A DNA stretch of 28,276 nt, from contig CAKQUI010000015.1 of the NCBI GenBank assembly GCA_934277495.1, positions 1 through 28,276 of the forward strand. Reading direction: 5' to 3'. Position 1 is the first letter of the stretch. Each line of letters starts with the position of its first letter. This DNA comes from an uncultured Clostridia bacterium (lineage in GTDB: Bacteria > Bacillota > Clostridia > Peptostreptococcales > Anaerovoracaceae). The position numbers and the translations under genes were made by a program. The notes under the pieces were generated by a model. It ran no database searches. It was given only the letters and a program-made list of their open reading frames with translations, and was not told the DNA's origin. This document shows, piece after piece, positions 15,922-23,179 of the stretch.

Positions 15922-16010
15922 ACCGGCCCCTGGGGAGGTACCCCCCCTATATAAAAACAGATCAGAATATATATCCTGAAATCTGAAGTTCTCAGATATA
16001 TTATCCTGAA
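15922..16010. other. Putative cos / packaging-initiation region with iterated sites
   Basis: The non-coding stretch between the HNH endonuclease and portal holds a GC-rich core, GGCCCCTGGGGAGGTACCCC and three more C (15925-15947). It also holds two 19-base direct repeats, TCAG...ATCCTGAA, at 15962-15980 and 15992-16010 with a 30-base period. The repeats differ only in their AT-rich centres and have inverted TCAG/CTGA ends. HNH genes beside cos sites are common in HK97-like packaging modules. Assignment as cos is inferred; no cut site can be read. Confidence 0.5.
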
Positions 16011-16027
16011 CTGCTATACATATCATT

Positions 16028-16396
16028 TTATTTATTATCTTTATCCTTAACCAGTGAATGAAAGTTCTTCCAGTCCAGCGAGTGCGGAAGTATCCTGTTC
16101 GACACTGTCTCCTGCATCCCCTGAGGTATGGCTTTCGCCACCAGCTTGTCAGACTTCTGCCTGTTGCATGTCCAGTGTGCCAGCTGCAGGTTATCAGGAT
16201 CCGATGGGTGTCCGCCCTTGGCCACCGGTATGATATGGTCTATACATGGACTCAATGGGTGAGGGTACTTCAAATCAAAGTCCACGGGCTTGCCGCAGAT
16301 ACCGCATATCGTCTGCGTTGCATATATCTTTTTCTTTGCTCTGTCGAACTGCCTGCGGTGCACACCGTCTCTGTCCGGCCTTGCTGTCCTGCTCAT
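16028..16396 (-). CDS. HNH endonuclease of the packaging module
   Basis: This 122-aa nuclease reads TICGICGKPVDFD...PCIDHIIPVAKGGHPSDPDNLQLAHWTCNRQK. This is a complete HNH motif with two Cys pairs (CGIC and the later C) and the DHIIP...NLQLAHWxCN core. HNH proteins next to terminases promote specific cos cleavage in many phages. The ATG at 16396 is chosen because GGAGG lies six bases upstream; the longer frame from 16432 starts inside a terminator hairpin. It is the first gene of the late region and is followed by the putative cos region instead of a small terminase. Confidence 0.85.
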   Translation of the reverse strand: MSRTARPDRDGVHRRQFDRAKKKIYATQTICGICGKPVDFDLKYPHPLSPCIDHIIPVAKGGHPSDPDNLQLAHWTCNRQKSDKLVAKAIPQGMQETVSNRILPHSLDWKNFHSLVKDKDNK

Positions 16397-16410
16397 TTCT
16401 GCCTCCATAT

Positions 16411-16454
16411 AAAACAGAGCAGCGTCATACACCTCAATGACTCTGCTCTGTTTT
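16411..16454 (-). terminator. Strong intrinsic terminator between late promoter and HNH gene
   Basis: AAAACAGAGCAG (16411-16422) and CTGCTCTGTTTT (16443-16454) form a perfect 12-bp stem. Inside it, after one mismatch, GTCAT and ATGAC add five more pairs around an 8-base loop. T-rich sequence follows on either strand, so it can work in both directions. It lies downstream of the putative late promoter and just ahead of the HNH ribosome binding site. Confidence 0.85.
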
Positions 16455-16498
16455 GAAAGGGGTTTTTTATTCTGTTAAATGCCTTTTGATTCGATAAC

Positions 16499-16532
16499 AT
16501 TATACATCAGCTAAAATGTGAAATGTGTGAAA
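16499..16532 (-). promoter_or_regulatory. Putative late promoter with two activator half-sites
   Basis: The minus strand has a perfect -10, TATAAT (16504-16499), but no good -35 at 16-18 bases. Instead two direct TTTCACA repeats (TGTGAAA on the plus strand, 16517-16523 and 16526-16532) lie upstream with a 9-base period, overlapping the -35 region. That layout fits an activator-dependent promoter. The sigma-region-4-like regulator is encoded immediately upstream. Confidence 0.62.
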
Positions 16533-16534
16533 GA

Positions 16535-16921
16535 TCATTCGACCGCTTCAGCTATGATCTTCGATACGAGACTCCGCTCAATAGACAGTCTCTCTCCTAT
16601 CTCAGACTGGGTCAGTCCTTCCTGGAAATACATCCTCAGGACATTGCGGCTCCTGCTGGACTCTACACTCTCCAGCCATTCCTCCATGTGGTAGATCTCG
16701 ATGTCTATCAGTTTCTTCTTCTCGGTCATGCGCCGGATGTATCTGTCCTCGACAGGATCAGTGTCGCCCCTGGTTATGATTATACGCTTGTGCCCTGTCC
16801 TGTAATCGCCTGTGGTGTCTCCATACGTCCTGATCGCAGGTGTCCTGCTTATGAGCTTGTCATGTATATGCCTGGACTCTATAACAAGATGCCTGAGCTG
16901 ATTAAGTCTTTCTCTTTCCAT
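16535..16921 (-). CDS. Late-gene transcription activator (ArpU/RinA-like, sigma-70 region 4 fold)
   Basis: This 128-aa protein has a charged helical N-terminus and a C-terminal helix-turn-helix, about 93-126: SRNVLRMYFQEGLTQSEIGERLSIERSLVSKII. This is the sigma-region-4-like pattern of ArpU/RinA-type phage late regulators. Such genes usually end the early region just before the packaging genes, as here. GGGAGG precedes the ATG by six bases. It starts 14 bases after the Rep gene. The likely target is the repeat-bearing promoter immediately downstream; that link is inferred. Confidence 0.78.
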   Translation of the reverse strand: MERERLNQLRHLVIESRHIHDKLISRTPAIRTYGDTTGDYRTGHKRIIITRGDTDPVEDRYIRRMTEKKKLIDIEIYHMEEWLESVESSRSRNVLRMYFQEGLTQSEIGERLSIERSLVSKIIAEAVE

Positions 16922-16935
16922 TCATTCCTCCCACG

Positions 16936-17754
16936 CTAAATATTCAGCTCGCATATATCTGCAAAGCTGATCTGTCTCTCATAATCCTTAAGAATCTCCC
17001 TCGGATTCACTGCTCTTCCTTTCGGCCACCGCTTCAGTCTCGGTTCTTCATCGAGGCTGACCATTATGTACTCCATGCACTCTACTCCGAGTACAGCATG
17101 CTCATACTTCCGTCTGGTGTCTTCATCTACGTAATATCCCTTCGGAGGTTTTATCTGCTGGCGGACTTCACGACCTGATACCTTCTCCCGCTTCACCTCC
17201 GGCATCTTCACATTCCTGCTGCTGGTGTATCTTCTCTTCTGCGGACTGTCTTCTTCCCTGAAAGTCTTCTCGGTCTCTTTCAGCAGATACTCGGCAAGCC
17301 TGTAGTAGTTCCCTGTCTCATCAAGAACACTCGGATGTTCATGTCCATGTTTCCAGTATTTGTCGATGATCCTGATATCGATACCAGTCATGACGAGATG
17401 ATGGTGGATCCTTGTGTGCTTATACTCTGTGACAGCCACCCACTTGAATTCTATATCATTCCGCTTGCAGTAATTCCTCACGTTGGTAAGGAACTTCTTC
17501 AGAAGCTTCTTAGATTCTTCCGGAGTCACGATCTCTTTGTAGGTCAGAACGATATGATAATCTCCCTGTCTGAAGTTGTGATTCAGCTTTGCAGTCAGCA
17601 TCCTGACGGCGTATCTGAAATTATTTTTTCTGACCGCTTCAGACGTCGGCTGGAATCTCGCTCTTCTTTCCTGCTTTTCAGTTTTCACTCTTGCCGAGGC
17701 TCTCAGGTTTCTGATTATTGTCCTGCCGGCCACGATCGTATCTCTGAAATACAT
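16936..17754 (-). CDS. HUH-type replication initiator (Rep)
   Basis: This 272-aa protein carries the three motifs of rolling-circle HUH nucleases: HIVLTY (67-72), the metal-binding HHHLV with H117-H119, and LAEYLLKE (153-160), where Y156 is the likely attacking tyrosine and K159 the usual following Lys. Such enzymes nick one strand at an origin and stay bound to the 5' end. It resembles rolling-circle Rep (ORF2/G2P-like) domains found in Bacillota plasmids and prophages. An imperfect promoter and two hairpins lie in the 145 bases upstream. No helicase, primase or DnaC-like loader was seen in the window, so this may be the phage's main replication protein. Confidence 0.78.
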   Translation of the reverse strand: MYFRDTIVAGRTIIRNLRASARVKTEKQERRARFQPTSEAVRKNNFRYAVRMLTAKLNHNFRQGDYHIVLTYKEIVTPEESKKLLKKFLTNVRNYCKRNDIEFKWVAVTEYKHTRIHHHLVMTGIDIRIIDKYWKHGHEHPSVLDETGNYYRLAEYLLKETEKTFREEDSPQKRRYTSSRNVKMPEVKREKVSGREVRQQIKPPKGYYVDEDTRRKYEHAVLGVECMEYIMVSLDEEPRLKRWPKGRAVNPREILKDYERQISFADICELNI

Positions 17755-17793
17755 ATCCTTGCTCCATTGTTAATACTCTGATCAAGCTCTGAT

Positions 17794-17809
17794 GCGACCC
17801 TCAGGTCGC
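17794..17809. other. Hairpin upstream of rep, candidate nicking site
   Basis: GCGACC, CTCA, GGTCGC form a perfect 6-bp stem with a 4-base loop, 40 bases upstream of the Rep start. HUH initiators often nick at hairpins close to their own gene. It could equally be an operator or leader structure. Confidence 0.35.
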
Positions 17810-17851
17810 CGGTGTTGTCTTTATATATAATGTAAAGTTCCTGCTGACAGC

Positions 17852-17878
17852 AAAGCCGCAGCACTTGTCTGCGGTTTT
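17852..17878. terminator. Hairpin after the PC4-like gene
   Basis: CCGCAG (17856-17861) and CTGCGG (17869-17874) form a 6-bp stem with a 7-base loop, extended by A/T pairs. TTTT follows on the plus strand and CTTTG on the minus strand. On the minus strand it would end the early transcript after the PC4-like gene. An imperfect promoter (TTGCTG, then TATATA, minus strand) lies between it and rep. Confidence 0.5.
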
Positions 17879-17899
17879 ACTGATATCTTTATGATGTAG

Positions 17900-18118
17900 C
17901 TATAACCTTATCAGGATCTCTCCCAGCATCCGTGCTGTTTCTCTTGTGAGTGCCAGCCCCTTCGAACACTTCTCATGATCCTCACTCCAGTTTCTTATAT
18001 CCACTTTTGCTTCTTTTCCGTTCCATGAAACAAGGTTCACTTCACCGTGCCACGTGCCACTGTCATCGAATGTATCGATATACTTGATGATTTTTTTTGT
18101 TACCTCTTTCTGCTTCAC
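17900..18118 (-). CDS. PC4/YdbC-like single-strand nucleic-acid-binding protein
   Basis: This 72-aa protein has the YdbC/PC4 pattern, with VNLVSWNGKEAKVDIRNWSEDHEKCSKGLALTRETARMLGEIL covering nearly its whole length. Members form dimers that bind single-stranded DNA. The start is GTG at 18118, seven bases after GAGGT. Lying just before an HUH Rep gene, it may protect or help load displaced strands; that is inference. A terminator-like hairpin follows it. Confidence 0.75.
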   Translation of the reverse strand: MKQKEVTKKIIKYIDTFDDSGTWHGEVNLVSWNGKEAKVDIRNWSEDHEKCSKGLALTRETARMLGEILIRL

Positions 18119-18123
18119 ATTTA

Positions 18124-18309
18124 CTACCTCTTTTTATCTATACCCATCAGTTCCCTGAGCTGGTCTGCTCTGAGGCTGATCTCCATTTCCCTGAGTTCTA
18201 TGGTGATGAGATCTGCATACTTCCCATGATTGTATTTCACCGGCAGCTTGCAGGCCTCCATACCATCTTCGTTTTTTATGCTTCCTATTATCATCTTTAT
18301 ATCTGTCAT
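18124..18309 (-). CDS. Small hypothetical early protein (61 aa)
   Basis: The product reads MTDIKMIIGSIKNEDGMEACKLPVKYNHGKYADLITIELREMEISLRADQLRELMGIDKKR. AGGA lies about eight bases before the ATG. The sequence suggests two or three beta strands followed by a helix. I do not recognise a family. It sits in the early operon between an HTH-like protein and the PC4-like gene. Confidence 0.55.
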   Translation of the reverse strand: MTDIKMIIGSIKNEDGMEACKLPVKYNHGKYADLITIELREMEISLRADQLRELMGIDKKR

Positions 18310-18331
18310 GATTCAGTCCTTTCTCATATAC

Positions 18332-18826
18332 TCATTTAACTAACCCTCTCATTGCATTCTCAAACGATCTGCCGAATACTTCGGCGGGATCTTCTCTCAT
18401 ACTCACTCCTGCCAGTATCTCTGCTCCGTCCGGAACGTCTGACAGGTTATAGCTTATGACATGATCATTCTCTATCCTTATCTTCCATCTTTCTTCAAGC
18501 CATTTCTTTTTTGTCAGCTTCCTGGTGCCGCCGGCTCTTGCATGTACTCTGACGGTTATCGTTTTTTCCGTTCTCTCTGTCACGCTGTGTGTGGTCCCGC
18601 CTCTGACGACTACGTCATGCACCTTCACATCTTCAAAGGGTATGATGTGATTGACCTTTCTTTTTCTGCGGACCGGTGCAGGTTTGTCCTCCATAATGCC
18701 GTACGCCCTGAGAAGTCCGGTCACTTCTCTTTTGGAGCTTCCGAGATAGTCGGCTATATGCTTGATGTCTCTTCCTGCATTAAGCTGATACAGCAGCCAC
18801 TCAGGCTTCACTTTCTTTATGTCCAC
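18332..18826 (-). CDS. Early HTH-containing hypothetical protein
   Basis: The product is about 164 aa. Near the N-terminus, WLLYQLNAGRDIKHIADYLGSSKREVTGLLRAYGI resembles a helix-turn-helix of the resolvase/sigma type. A small beta domain follows (IIPFEDVKVHDVVVRGGTTHSVTERTEKTITVRVHA). I do not recognise the family. I prefer the GTG at 18826, seven bases after AGGAG; the ATG at 18841 in the same frame lacks a good site and lies deeper inside the upstream gene. It overlaps the MazG-like gene by 26 bases. Confidence 0.58.
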   Translation of the reverse strand: MDIKKVKPEWLLYQLNAGRDIKHIADYLGSSKREVTGLLRAYGIMEDKPAPVRRKRKVNHIIPFEDVKVHDVVVRGGTTHSVTERTEKTITVRVHARAGGTRKLTKKKWLEERWKIRIENDHVISYNLSDVPDGAEILAGVSMREDPAEVFGRSFENAMRGLVK

Positions 18827-19121
18827 GTGCGTTCTCCTCATCTATCATTCTTTTGAGTCTTTCAAGTTTCTCGTTTATCCTCTGCACCACTTCTTTTTCA
18901 CCAAAGATGATAGCCATCTGCTGGGTCATTATATGTACATCTGCGATCTCATCTATGATCTCTTCATCTGTCACCTGCAGGCAGTTCATGTCTCTTGCAA
19001 GCGCCGCCTGCAGTTCTGCCAGTTCTTCGATGGCTTTTATCTGCTGCGGGCCGTCTCCGAAAGTATCTATAGCCTCCATGCATATCTGATGCCCTGTTGC
19101 TGCTTTTCCTTTTCCTCTCAT
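18801..19121 (-). CDS. MazG-like nucleotide pyrophosphohydrolase
   Basis: This 106-aa all-alpha protein has the metal-binding motifs of the MazG/dUTPase superfamily: EELAE (32-36) and EIADVH (58-63), giving ExxE and ExxD. Such enzymes hydrolyse non-canonical NTPs or dNTPs, or alarmone-related nucleotides, and are common in phage early regions. AGGAGG precedes the ATG by nine bases, and the start overlaps the upstream stop (ATGA). The length suits a minimal single-domain form. Substrate cannot be told from sequence. Confidence 0.72.
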   Translation of the reverse strand: MRGKGKAATGHQICMEAIDTFGDGPQQIKAIEELAELQAALARDMNCLQVTDEEIIDEIADVHIMTQQMAIIFGEKEVVQRINEKLERLKRMIDEENARGHKESEA

Positions 19122-20074
19122 TCTTCTATACCTCCTGTAAGTTTCTGCATCAGGCCTCTGAGTGCCTGTTTCAGTTTCGGGTTTCCGGCTTCATCTGCTG
19201 CCTGCAGGCATTCCCTGAACACTTCCTGCAGCTGGTCGCTTTTGAGCTTGAACAGGAGCAGAGACTCATCTGCCCTGCTTTCCAGTTTCTTTTCAAGCTG
19301 TTCCAGTTTTTCAGCCAGTTCTGTGTTGCGGCTTTCCGCTTCACTGATCCTTCCGGCTGCTGCCTGCTCTGCTTCTTTTCTCAGCTGATCAGCCTTTTCT
19401 TCCACTGCCTGCTGTATCTGCAGATCACGTGACTCCTTTTCCTGTGATATTTTTTCTTTGAGTTTCTTCTCTTTTTCTTTTGCTTTTTCAAGTTTGGATT
19501 CCAGGTCAGCCAGAACGTCAGGATCCGCAGCGCTGTCCTGCAGTCCCGAAAGCTCATTCTTTATATGCTCCAGTTCCTCATCTGCAGCTGTCAGCCTCTT
19601 CTCATACTCTTCTGTTATGACATTGACCTCTATCGCTCTCATCTCTTTTTCCGTTTCCAAAGCTTTTATCTTATCGTTAAGCTCCTTTACGGTCATGCTT
19701 TCAATGTCGTTGTTTTCACTGAAGTTTTCCACCTCATCCTCCGGCACCTGCAGGAGGCTCAAAGCCTTGGAAATACTCAAATCCGTACACGTGTACGTTT
19801 TTGCATAGATGCTGTTTTCATCGCCGTATTCCGAAGCGATCCTCATGAGTTTTTCCGTTTTCGATTTGCTGTAATTCAGGTTTTCATGACACCAGTTTTC
19901 CCACTGGCCATGTTCCACCTGCTCTTTCGCTTCTTTCAGTTTCAGTCCTATCTGTATCGCTCCTTCGAGTGCGGTCCTGGCCACCTGCGACTCTATGAAA
20001 AGGATCTCCGATGCTATCACCGGCAGTGTACGTTCCGGCACTACGCTGTAGTCAGCCTCCACTATATTGCTCAT
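19118..20074 (-). CDS. DUF3102-family coiled-coil protein
   Basis: This 318-aa protein has an N-terminal domain of about 120 residues typical of DUF3102: IASEILFIESQVARTALEGAIQIGLKLKEAKEQVEHGQWENWCHENLNYSKSKTEKLMRIA. It resembles the ParB/KorB-like HTH-containing proteins of mobile elements. A long, highly charged coiled coil follows (about 135-285). The start overlaps the pcfJ-like stop by 4 bases. Function is unknown; proteins of this kind are found next to phage or plasmid replication genes. The charged coil suggests oligomer formation. Confidence 0.72.
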   Translation of the reverse strand: MSNIVEADYSVVPERTLPVIASEILFIESQVARTALEGAIQIGLKLKEAKEQVEHGQWENWCHENLNYSKSKTEKLMRIASEYGDENSIYAKTYTCTDLSISKALSLLQVPEDEVENFSENNDIESMTVKELNDKIKALETEKEMRAIEVNVITEEYEKRLTAADEELEHIKNELSGLQDSAADPDVLADLESKLEKAKEKEKKLKEKISQEKESRDLQIQQAVEEKADQLRKEAEQAAAGRISEAESRNTELAEKLEQLEKKLESRADESLLLFKLKSDQLQEVFRECLQAADEAGNPKLKQALRGLMQKLTGGIEE

Positions 20075-21549
20075 GCTGCTTCCCTCTCTTTCTTCTTTAT
20101 CATACGTTTGAATTCTTTCACGACTTTTTCCGTGAATCCCTTGACTTCTTCTGTCATCACGCAGTTGCGCTCACCTCTGCACTGTATGAACGTCCCGTCC
20201 GGTTTTATTTCCAGAGTATAGAACGGCTTGTCCGGTTCGTCTTTCCCGCGTATGAAGTATATGACCGTGTCACCACCTGCTACTCTGTCACCATATGCCC
20301 TGACGCAGTGATGCAGGACTGATGACTCATAGTTCAGTTCTTTCTGTGACTCCGCTATCTTCAGAACGAACAGATCTGAGCTTATATCCAGCCTGTAACT
20401 TTCAGCCGTCCTTTTCATCCCGGCAGCTTTCAGCTCATTTTCCACAGCTTCAACCTGCTGTGAAAGCTCCAGATGTGTCTTCTGAAAATCCTTCGGAAAC
20501 AATATCCTCTTTTTTCTGATGTCCAGTCCGAGAAGTTTGCAGTCCTTTATATAGTCACACCAGTCCCATACAGTGATCTTCCCTTCAGTCGCTTTCGCCC
20601 ATGTTATGGCGTCTACTGTATCTGTAGCCTCTATCCGCTTTATCTCGAAATCCCGCATGTTTGCTATCGTTCTTATGATATTCCACGGGAGTCTCCGGTC
20701 TGCAGGCTCCAGCTCCATGTACGTTCTGAGTTCGTCGAAATCAAGCGTCTCTCTCGGCAGCTTCCTTATCTCTCCCATAGGGAGCCGCAGTATCTTCGTG
20801 AGGGATCTGCCTCTCCAGTTCACAGCTCTGCTTCCGGAATACCCTTTCACCTTCATCGCTACCAATCTCCCGAACCTTGCCTTTGCCAGCAGTTCTATCG
20901 AACTGTATCTGAGCCCCAGTGCCATATATTTGACAATGTCGTATTCATCGAATCTATATCTGTTGAGAAATTCAGGTATCCACAGATATTTCAGACATGA
21001 CTTCGTGAAGACATTTTCCAGGTTCTTTTCATACAGCGCCGTCCGATCGAATCTCGATTCCATTCCATATGCACCCTGTGGCGGTCTCGGAAGTTTTATA
21101 TCTTTCACCAGCTCCCATCTGTGATGATAGTAGTTCGGTCTGTAATATTCCTGTCTGTCTTTACCGAAAATATATACAGCGACCATGCTTCTTGAGATCT
21201 GCGGCAGTCCCGGCTTACTGAAACTCACTATGACTTCATGGAGCGTACCGTATACGGTATTGCCCCTGTGAGTGAACAGCAGGATCCTGAAATATTCCCT
21301 GAGCTTGCCTCTCCCTATCCCTTCTGATTTGTATCTGCCCTCAGACTTGCATCTGGGGCATACTCCCTTTTCGTTGTGTTTCATATTGAACCTGTCAGCT
21401 CTGAATCTGTGCCCGCATCTTGTGCAGACAGCCTCATTCTTTTCCCTGCTGTATATTATGTAACTGTTTTTTACGACTTCTTTCCTGATCCATTTTTCTA
21501 CACCTGACGGAGCCGGCGGCAGTATTTTTTCCATCTCCTGCATATCCAT
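20071..21549 (-). CDS. PcfJ-like protein
   Basis: This 492-aa protein has an N-terminal zinc ribbon (CTRCGHRF ... CPRCKS, about 41-67) and a C-terminal domain with LHHCVRAYGDRVAGGDTVIYFIRG and PFYTLEIKPDGTFIQCRGERN. Those are the hallmarks of PcfJ, first named from the conjugative plasmid pCF10 and widespread in Bacillota phages. Function is unproven; the Cys/His core suggests nucleic-acid binding. GGGAGG lies five bases before the ATG. Together with the PcfK-like gene directly upstream it forms the usual K-J pair. Confidence 0.75.
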   Translation of the reverse strand: MDMQEMEKILPPAPSGVEKWIRKEVVKNSYIIYSREKNEAVCTRCGHRFRADRFNMKHNEKGVCPRCKSEGRYKSEGIGRGKLREYFRILLFTHRGNTVYGTLHEVIVSFSKPGLPQISRSMVAVYIFGKDRQEYYRPNYYHHRWELVKDIKLPRPPQGAYGMESRFDRTALYEKNLENVFTKSCLKYLWIPEFLNRYRFDEYDIVKYMALGLRYSSIELLAKARFGRLVAMKVKGYSGSRAVNWRGRSLTKILRLPMGEIRKLPRETLDFDELRTYMELEPADRRLPWNIIRTIANMRDFEIKRIEATDTVDAITWAKATEGKITVWDWCDYIKDCKLLGLDIRKKRILFPKDFQKTHLELSQQVEAVENELKAAGMKRTAESYRLDISSDLFVLKIAESQKELNYESSVLHHCVRAYGDRVAGGDTVIYFIRGKDEPDKPFYTLEIKPDGTFIQCRGERNCVMTEEVKGFTEKVVKEFKRMIKKKEREAA

Positions 21550-21559
21550 GACTGCCTCC

Positions 21560-21874
21560 CTATATGAGATCCAGGATGTTTATATTATCCTGCTCCTGCT
21601 TCGTCTCTTTGATCTCCGATATCCCGAAGTACCCTTCCATGATACGGAAGCCTTCGTCAGGCGGAATGACCCCTACGCCATCGACAACCCTTTCCTTCGC
21701 TTCTGCACGCATCGCATCCAGAGCTCCTTTCAGAGTCTTTTTCGGATCCAGCAGTTTTTCAGCTACTGCTGTATTTGTGCATCTTTCAGTGAGGTGTTCC
21801 TCGATAGCACGTATGGCCGGATCATCTGTTTTCATCATTTCTTCAGTGATCTTTGCTATCGCCTTGTCTATCAT
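21560..21874 (-). CDS. PcfK-like protein
   Basis: This 104-aa protein reads MIDKAIAKITEEMMKTDDPAIRAIEEHLTERCTNTAVAEKLLDPKKTLKGALDAMRAEAKER...IPPDEGFRIMEGYFGI. This is the compact helical PcfK pattern (conserved E-x-Y-F-G-I near the end). PcfK is usually encoded right before PcfJ, as here. Their joint role is not known. GGGAGATAAG precedes the ATG. The C-terminal acidic tail (EQDNINILDLI) is a common ending in this family. Confidence 0.72.
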   Translation of the reverse strand: MIDKAIAKITEEMMKTDDPAIRAIEEHLTERCTNTAVAEKLLDPKKTLKGALDAMRAEAKERVVDGVGVIPPDEGFRIMEGYFGISEIKETKQEQDNINILDLI

Positions 21875-21875
21875 C

Positions 21876-22280
21876 TTATCTCCCTTTCTTCATCGTCCTG
21901 AGTCTTGCCTGCAGTATCAGGACCTCCTGCATTATCTTGTCTGCCCGTTTGGGCTTGTTCTCCATGTAATATCTGCGGGCGGTGTGTTCTCTTCTTGCCA
22001 TATATCCGGCCAGTTCCTTTTCCGGATCCGTCCGTTTCGGTGCTGCAGGTGCATGCATCGCTTTTTCTTCAGATTCGATGCGTCTGAGATCCAGCGCTTT
22101 CCGACGTTCCTCTATCTGCTCCTGCAGCTTTATGTATTCCGGATCATCGAGAAAACATGGATCACGTCTGCAGATACCATCCGGAGTGTACATACCCATG
22201 CACAGATTTCCTCTTTTCGGACATCGCAGAAAGGAGCCGTATTTTTCTATATGCCTTTTGCGAATTTCAGGCTGCATCAT
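21876..22280 (-). CDS. Cys-rich hypothetical protein (134 aa)
   Basis: The first half has four cysteines in LRCPKRGNLCMGMYTPDGICRRDPC, a likely metal-binding knuckle. A basic/acidic helical segment follows (EYIKLQEQIEERRKALDLRRIESEEK) and a basic C-terminus. AGGAG lies upstream of two adjacent ATG codons (MMQP); either could start. It lies one base from the PcfK-like gene. I do not recognise a family. Zinc binding is inferred from cysteine spacing. Confidence 0.55.
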   Translation of the reverse strand: MMQPEIRKRHIEKYGSFLRCPKRGNLCMGMYTPDGICRRDPCFLDDPEYIKLQEQIEERRKALDLRRIESEEKAMHAPAAPKRTDPEKELAGYMARREHTARRYYMENKPKRADKIMQEVLILQARLRTMKKGR

Positions 22281-22346
22281 CAGAGACTCCTTTCTGCGTG
22301 ACCATGATATATCGGATATTGCGAATTCCGGGTCATATCATTTCCC

Positions 22347-22757
22347 TTATTCCAGTTCCGGCAGATAGTTTCGCTTCATCATTGCCATCCATGAGGATCT
22401 TGCACTTTTCGGATCCTCACCGAGACCTCTCAGTCTGGTTTCATACACTGTCTGGTAATACAGCTGCCACCGGAGGTTTTCCTTTTTGGCCCATTCGGAC
22501 ACATTCCCCTGCAGCTGTTCATGGTGCTCCCTGCACACATCCACCTGGAAACCATGGTCGATACAGGTCTGCCGGTACGATCCTCCCCAGATCTCATGTC
22601 TTTCTGCATACCTTTTGCCGCAGTAATAACAGTATCTGTTAGGCTTGTCCTTGTAGCCGTTCACTTTCTTCTTTGCTTTCCCGGCCGGCTTCGGCTTCGG
22701 GAATGCGCAGCTCTGGTAGTAGTCGTCGAGCTTATCCGACTTCTCTTGATTGCTCAT
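22347..22757 (-). CDS. HNH-like zinc-motif protein, early region
   Basis: This 136-aa protein carries YCYYCGKRYAERHEIWGGSYRQTCIDHGFQVDVCREHHEQL. The CxxC, then HEIxxG, then CxxHH arrangement fits compact HNH/recombination-nuclease-like proteins seen in phage early regions. The rest, NLRWQLYYQTVYETRLRGLG, is helical. It may act in recombination or genome processing. It could be a structural zinc-finger protein instead. The ATG overlaps the upstream stop (ATGA) and follows AGGAGG. Confidence 0.65.
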   Translation of the reverse strand: MSNQEKSDKLDDYYQSCAFPKPKPAGKAKKKVNGYKDKPNRYCYYCGKRYAERHEIWGGSYRQTCIDHGFQVDVCREHHEQLQGNVSEWAKKENLRWQLYYQTVYETRLRGLGEDPKSARSSWMAMMKRNYLPELE

Positions 22758-22978
22758 ATCGTCCTCCTGCTGTAACTGCCTGTTCGTCCTTCAAAACGCA
22801 TCTGCCTGCCATAGCCTTTGACACCGCAGGCATGACACTCTGCGATCACGGCGCCGTTTTCTACAACAGCAGATGCGATGCCTCCGCAGCACGGGCAGAC
22901 AAATTCAGTATGTATGATAGGTCTTGCAACCTTCTTTGCTTCTTCCATCAAAGCATCGTATCTTTCTTTATAGTTCAT
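22754..22978 (-). CDS. Zinc-ribbon small protein (74 aa)
   Basis: This 74-aa protein has two Cys pairs, CPCCG and CHACG, separated by about 20 residues (about 28-53), a classic zinc ribbon like the Lar/Com type of phage restriction-alleviation or finger proteins. The N-terminus is helical, and the C-terminus is basic and Arg/Ser-rich. GGAG lies eight bases before the ATG. No specific function can be assigned. It is coupled to the HNH-like gene. Confidence 0.62.
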   Translation of the reverse strand: MNYKERYDALMEEAKKVARPIIHTEFVCPCCGGIASAVVENGAVIAECHACGVKGYGRQMRFEGRTGSYSRRTI

Positions 22979-22992
22979 ATATTCTCTCCTTG

Positions 22993-23166
22993 TTACTTTG
23001 GTTCTCTGCGTTCCCTGAGGAGTTTCTTACCTTCCAGCGACTCTATCGATCTGTATGTTCTTAGTTCTATGAGTGCATAGAACACCGCCCTGTCCTGAGG
23101 AGCTTTTGTATCGAACTTTGCGATCAGATCCTCCAGCTCATCATTCGTTAAACACTTCGTGCTCAT
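22993..23166 (-). CDS. Small hypothetical early protein (57 aa)
   Basis: GGAG with about seven bases spacing precedes the ATG at 23166. The product, read from the sequence, begins MSTKCLTNDELEDLIAKFD and ends KKLLRERREPK. It is helical and basic at its C-terminus. It lies in the early operon between two other small genes, with a ribosome binding site for the next gene right after its stop. No family recognised. Confidence 0.6.
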   Translation of the reverse strand: MSTKCLTNDELEDLIAKFDTKAPQDRAVFYALIELRTYRSIESLEGKKLLRERREPK

Positions 23167-23179
23167 TTCCGTTCTCCTT

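Noticed and set aside
21564..22301. Plus-strand reading frame of 245 aa
   Set aside because: Antisense to the PcfK-like and Cys-rich genes, which have good ribosome sites, coupled starts and family features.
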